Assembly (NCBI GenBank): GCA_943367715.1 | Contig: CALRJY020000029.1 | Span: 18,528 to 82,527 of the forward strand | Source of the DNA: JAEYXS01 sp943367715 | Lineage (GTDB): Bacteria; Verrucomicrobiota; Verrucomicrobiia; Limisphaerales; JAEYXS01 | Reading direction: 5' to 3' | DNA length: 64,000 nt | Shown here: positions 60,523 to 64,000 of the stretch, in pieces | Layout of the letters: every line of letters begins with the position of its first letter | Position numbering within the stretch: the stretch's first letter is position 1 | Program-made: the position numbers and the translations under genes | The notes under the pieces: generated by a model | The model's input: the letters and a program-made list of their open reading frames with translations, nothing else | Told to the model about the DNA's origin: nothing | Database searches by the model: none

Positions 60523-62298
60523 CTACAATCGCGACACCAGCAACTCGCGCTGGAAGATCATCTCCTTCGGCAAGTGCGAGTAGAGCTTCAGGAACAATTC
60601 ATCCTGCGAGATCAGCTCGCGCCGCCACTCTTCCGTATTGATCTCTTGCGCCTTCTCCAGGTTCGTGATGTTGAAATCCTTCATTCCTTCCAGGTCGAAG
60701 GATTCCGGTCCCGGCACCCAGCCCAACGGCGTCTCATTTGCATTGGCGCAGCCGTGGCAACGGTCCACGATCCATTTCAGCACGCGCATGTTCTCGCTGA
60801 ACCCCGGCCACAGGAACTTGCCCTCGCCATCCTTGCGGAACCAGTTCACGTGAAAAACACGTGGCGGATACTTGATCAATTTCCGCATGCGCAACCAATG
60901 GCAGAAATACTCACCCATGTTGTAACCACAGAATGGCAACATCGCCATCGGATCACGCCGCACCTGCCCCACTGCACCTACCGCGGCTGCCGTGGTTTCT
61001 GAACCCATCGTCGCGCCGATGTAAACGCCATGCACCCAGTTGAATGCTTGGAACACCAGCGGAAGTGTCGTCGCTCTCCGTCCACCGAAAATGATCGCGC
61101 TGATCGGCACGCCATTCGGATCATTCGCCTCCGGTGCCAGCATCGGATTGTTCGTCATCGGCGCCGTGAACCGGCTGTTCGGATGCGCCGCTTTTTCCTT
61201 CGAGTCCGGTGTCCACTTGTTGCCCTTCCAATCGAGGCATTCCTTCGGCGGCTCACCATCCTTGCCCTCCCACCACACATCACCATCGGGGAGCAGCGCC
61301 ACGTTCGTATAGATCGTGTCCTTCTGGATAGACTTCATCGCGTTCGGGTTCGTCTTGAAGTTCGTCCCCGGCGCCACGCCGAAGTAGCCCGCCTCCGGAT
61401 TGATCGCGTAGAGCTTTCCATCCGGTCCCGGCTTCATCCACGCGATGTCATCGCCCAGCGTCCACACCTTCCATCCTTTGTAATGCTCCGGCGGGATCAG
61501 CATCGCGAAGTTCGTCTTGCCGCACGCACTCGGGAACGCCGCCGCCACCCACGTCTTCTCGCCCTCGGGCGATTCCACACCCAGCACCAGCATGTGTTCC
61601 GCCAGCCAACCTTCGTTCCGTCCGAGATAAGACCCGATGCGCAACGCCAGACACTTCTTCCCGAGCAACGCATTGCCACCGTAACCCGAGCCCACCGACA
61701 TGATCTGGTTATCCTGCGGGAAATGGCAGATGAACCGCTTCTCCGGATCCAGATCGCACGTGCAATGCGTACCGCGATTGAAGTCCATGCCCATCCCGAG
61801 CTGTTCGTAGGCCACCACGCCCATGCGCGCCATCGTCCGCATGTTCAGCACCACGTAGATGGAATCCGTCAGTTCGATCCCCACCTTCGTCATCGGCGAT
61901 CCCAGCGGCCCCATCAGATACGGCACCACATACATCGTGCGACCGCGCATCGACCCCGCGAGTAAGCCGTTCATCTTCGCATACATCGCCTTCGGGTCCG
62001 CCCAATTATTCGTCGGCCCCGCGTCCTCCGCCTTCGGTGTGCAGATGTAGGTGCACTGCTCCACCCGCGCCACATCATTCGGATGCGACCTATGATAGTA
62101 ACACCCCGGCAGTTTCTCCTGGTTCAGCTTGATCAGCACCCCCTTCTCCACCGCGAGCTGCAGCAGATGCTCCTTCTCCGCCTCCGACCCATCGCACCAG
62201 AACACCTTGTCCGGCTGGCACAACTTCACCGCGTCCTCCACGAACGCGATCACTTGCGGATTCTGGGTGCTGCGCTCTCCTGGCTGATTCGTATTCAT
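60523..62298 (-). CDS. pckG: Phosphoenolpyruvate carboxykinase (GTP)
   Basis: A 591-residue PEPCK of the GTP type. Diagnostic segments are FPSACGKTNFAMLIPPEHYK, with the P-loop near residue 257, GGNALLGKKCLALRI, NPEAGYFGVAPGTNFKTNPN, GWVPGPESFDLEG and VFHVNWFRKDGEGKFLWPGF. The enzyme converts oxaloacetate and GTP to phosphoenolpyruvate, CO2 and GDP in gluconeogenesis. The ATG at 62298 begins MNTNQPGERST; the frame continues upstream to 62475 but without homology. It is transcribed alone. The upstream 1.3 kb holds no gene. Confidence 0.96.
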   Translation of the reverse strand: MNTNQPGERSTQNPQVIAFVEDAVKLCQPDKVFWCDGSEAEKEHLLQLAVEKGVLIKLNQEKLPGCYYHRSHPNDVARVEQCTYICTPKAEDAGPTNNWADPKAMYAKMNGLLAGSMRGRTMYVVPYLMGPLGSPMTKVGIELTDSIYVVLNMRTMARMGVVAYEQLGMGMDFNRGTHCTCDLDPEKRFICHFPQDNQIMSVGSGYGGNALLGKKCLALRIGSYLGRNEGWLAEHMLVLGVESPEGEKTWVAAAFPSACGKTNFAMLIPPEHYKGWKVWTLGDDIAWMKPGPDGKLYAINPEAGYFGVAPGTNFKTNPNAMKSIQKDTIYTNVALLPDGDVWWEGKDGEPPKECLDWKGNKWTPDSKEKAAHPNSRFTAPMTNNPMLAPEANDPNGVPISAIIFGGRRATTLPLVFQAFNWVHGVYIGATMGSETTAAAVGAVGQVRRDPMAMLPFCGYNMGEYFCHWLRMRKLIKYPPRVFHVNWFRKDGEGKFLWPGFSENMRVLKWIVDRCHGCANANETPLGWVPGPESFDLEGMKDFNITNLEKAQEINTEEWRRELISQDELFLKLYSHLPKEMIFQRELLVSRL

Positions 62299-63365
62299 AA
62301 CTCTGGTCCCACCGACACTCTTCCCGAACGATTCCGGTTTTGCTGGACCGATTTTGCCCAACTCAAACCCTTCTCGTGCGCGCCCAAAGTAAGTCTGGAA
62401 CGCCCCTCCACGCAAGGACGGCGAACACCGCCCCACGTGATCGTTCTCATCCTCACCATCGAATCCATTAATCATTTCGACCTATTGAACCCATTAAATT
62501 CATACACTCCCCGAAGCCTGCCTTCCCGCCCGATCTGTTCAGCATGACTCCGCCGGTGAACTCCTGTGCTACGGCACTATATCACCCGGCCTTTGCCTCC
62601 CAGACCAAACCCTCGCCAGCCACTTCAAAAACCTCCGTTTTCACGTAGGCAGAGACGCTCTGAAAAGGTGGCTTGAGGCCGGCTGCGCAGGAGAAAGCGG
62701 ATGGGGCTAGGCGTGGCGAGGGCGCGTATCAAATAAAAGATACGTGACCGAGCCACAACGACGCCCTAGCCGCTTTCCACCAGCAGACGGCCTCAAGACA
62801 GCTTTTCAGCCAGTCTCAGGAACTATGTCAAAGAGCAATGAAACCATCCGACCCCTGTGAGATATCGTTTTCTCTCTCCCTACGATTGAGAGTTCAAATT
62901 TAGCGTAAGTTCCTGACCCGGCCGGTTCCGCAGTGGCTACTAGAGATTCCCCGGTCCCATTCTCGACCAACGTCCCTTTCCCCCTCCGGCTTACGGACCC
63001 TGATCCCTACGCCCGATACACTCACATATCCGTATGACTCCATAAGGATCGTCATCTCCCCGCCAACGCAGGACATAACCTTGCACGCGTACACAATGCA
63101 CCATCATGCTTGATGACTTTGAGGATTCGGAGGCTGCCTATTCTCTGACAGAGCCAACCACCACTCCTCTCCTTTACCAGCAGCGAGCTGCCAGCACTGA
63201 AAATAGTATCATATTCCCACCAGAAAACTATAACTTTTCGCTAAAATTTGCAGCCAAAACCCATCCCATTCGCCATCAATAAATTACAAAAACCACTCCC
63301 TTCGTAACTCGCATTTTCCCAACCGAGATTCGTCCGCATCCCCTGCATCCCTCGGGGAAAAATCC
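62299..63365. other. Long non-coding region with a large inverted repeat
   Basis: No gene can be supported over these 1067 bases. Short frames on either strand have no recognisable domain (for example 62900-63094 minus). The main feature is the 166-nt inverted repeat at 62652-62817. Bases 62818-63365 are AT-richer, with no visible structure; they may be eroded. The pckG promoter should lie close to 62299-62500 on the minus strand. Confidence 0.6.
62652..62817. repeat. 166-nt imperfect inverted repeat (long hairpin element)
   Basis: The outer stem is GAGAC (62652-62656) with GTCTC (62813-62817). After a 3-nt bulge each side comes CTGAAAAG (62660-62667) with CTTTTCAG (62802-62809). Then CTTGAGGCCG/CGGCCTCAAG and GAAAGCGG/CCGCTTTC pair, CTAGG and GCGT blocks follow, and the centre is GTATC (62726-62730) with GATAC (62739-62743) around an 8-nt loop AAATAAAA. 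The arms agree over most of their length. It could be a MITE-like element, a repeated extragenic palindrome or a structured RNA. Confidence 0.8.
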
Positions 63366-63644
63366 TCACTCCTCCCGCATCACCACACACTCCCCGAAGA
63401 CTGCCGTCACCGCCGCCATGATCACCTCATACTCGCCCTTGTCTTTGTCATACGTGAACGCCATCGACTTCGCCCCCGGCGACCGCTTCGCATGCTCCGC
63501 CGTCTTCTTCCGGAACTCCACCACCCGGCTCTCCTTCACCTCCAGGCCATAGACAACGTCACAATCCTTCATCACTTTCTGCACTTCGGGTTTGTTGATC
63601 TCGCCAGCCGCCCGCGCCGAATCTTTCAATGCCTCAAACTTCAT
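63366..63644 (-). CDS. Small hypothetical protein
   Basis: A 92-residue protein of unknown family, starting MKFEALKDSARAAGEINKPE. A mostly helical N-terminus and a beta-strand C-terminus (KGEYEVIMAAVTAVFGECVV) suggest a small alpha/beta fold. There is no signal or membrane segment. The ATG at 63644 has an AT-rich leader; GGAGG is 17 nt upstream, too far. The frame is open to 63668 with a GTG that would use less plausible sequence. Codon use resembles its neighbours, so I keep it as a gene. It might regulate or bind something small, but this is a guess. Confidence 0.5.
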   Translation of the reverse strand: MKFEALKDSARAAGEINKPEVQKVMKDCDVVYGLEVKESRVVEFRKKTAEHAKRSPGAKSMAFTYDKDKGEYEVIMAAVTAVFGECVVMREE

Positions 63645-63768
63645 AATAATAATTAATTTCGCCTCCACCCTACGCCCATTCTGCGATTCTCAAAATCCCC
63701 CCTTAACGCAATGCTCCTCGGCCTCCGTCCCTCGTCTGCGCGGATTCACCTCCAGCAGCTTTTCTTCC

Positions 63769-63857
63769 TTTGCCCCAAACGGGGCAAATGCCGGTAGCCA
63801 CGGGTGACCAACGGGAACCCGTGGACAACCAATCAAAAAAACACCGCCCCGACGGGC
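63769..63857. repeat. REP-like hairpin cluster
   Basis: Three palindromes stand in a row: TTTGCCCC/GGGGCAAA (63769-63776/63781-63788, 4-nt loop), CCACGGGT/ACCCGTGG (63798-63805/63817-63824) and GCCC/GGGC (63846-63849/63854-63857). The last is followed on the minus strand by seven T (63835-63841) and may double as a terminator for the AbrB-type gene. They resemble the hairpins beside the RAYT gene in size and GC content. Confidence 0.65.
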
Positions 63858-63864
63858 ATGCGCG

Positions 63865-64000
63865 TCAAGTTAAGGACTTGCGTTGCTTAAGCGCTGATTT
63901 TTTTGGGGTTACGCGGCGCAAGATGAAGGTGTTGCGATCTTCCATCAACCACTCCAACTCCTCCCCTTTCTGGATTTGGGTGGCCTCGGCCAGTGCCGCC
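63865..64000 (-). CDS. AbrB/MazE-type DNA-binding protein, C-terminal end (5' part outside window)
   Basis: On the minus strand the last 44 codons of a gene enter the window and stop at the TGA at 63867-63865. The visible part reads ALAEATQIQKGEELEWLMED, then RNTFILRRVTPKKSALKQRK. A helix with L.EA.QI.KGEELEW followed by a strand FILRRV is typical of the C-terminal half of AbrB/MazE/SpoVT domains. Such proteins are often antitoxins or transition-state regulators. No toxin gene can be judged as the upstream part is missing. Confidence 0.55.
   Translation of the reverse strand, partial: AALAEATQIQKGEELEWLMEDRNTFILRRVTPKKSALKQRKSLT

Noticed and set aside
62900..63094. 64-residue minus-strand frame in the non-coding region upstream of pckG
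   Set aside because: No recognisable domain, no ribosome-binding site and no supporting neighbour.

Overview
The window most likely comes from a Verrucomicrobiota chromosome, probably the Pedosphaera/Limisphaera side. The evidence is gene content: an ECF sigma factor beside a Ser/Thr kinase with WD40 repeats, a prepilin-like secreted protein with a DG motif, a PQQ propeller with built-in haem c, many secreted BNR and amidohydrolase proteins, GTP-type PEP carboxykinase, a glycine-rich RRM protein, and short palindromic repeats with a RAYT transposase. No 16S gene is present, so the phylum call is inference. GC content is moderately high. Genes lie on both strands in short operons, many coupled by ATGA or GTGA overlaps.

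Layout. 1-1457: the 3' end of a BNR-repeat protein, a small secreted protein and a small XRE-type regulator. 1826-12030 (minus): a two-partner secretion locus with a 2814-residue exoprotein carrying about 20 MBG repeats and its TpsB/FhaC-type outer-membrane transporter. 12194-16507 (minus): WD40 Ser/Thr kinase and ECF sigma factor. 16933-26207: dehydrogenase, peroxiredoxin, glycosyltransferase, RNase R, DUF4139-like secreted protein, UDG-family protein and protoglobin. 26281-27885: a secreted barrel-type protein.

27938-33232 is one apparent operon with its own promoter, palindromic operator and terminator. It holds a GbsR/MarR regulator, an overlooked 48-residue membrane protein, a DCC thiol protein, a wax-synthase-like MBOAT, a four-helix membrane protein, two SDR-type proteins and a DUF2071 protein. 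I judge it the best candidate for an undescribed system, probably acting on membrane or neutral lipids. 33268-36621: a large secreted BNR-type protein, then a RAYT transposase with an adjacent REP/BIME-like palindrome cluster.

36833-43943: ABC-F protein, RRM protein, IF-1, tRNA-Pro(CGG) and two coupled amidohydrolase-like genes. 43950-50915 (minus): a hybrid multi-PAS histidine kinase flanked by two closely related single-domain receivers, and a secreted FAD oxidoreductase. 51022-58684: cupin, disordered secreted protein, a dihydroorotate-dehydrogenase-like barrel fused to a duplicated membrane domain, a coupled BamE-like lipoprotein, a PQQ dehydrogenase and a prepilin-like protein. 58678-64000: M14 carboxypeptidase, GNAT acetyltransferase, PckG, over 1 kb of non-coding DNA holding a 166-nt inverted-repeat element, a small hypothetical gene, more REP-like hairpins and the 3' end of an AbrB-type gene.

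All functional calls come from reading motifs by eye. No database search was run.
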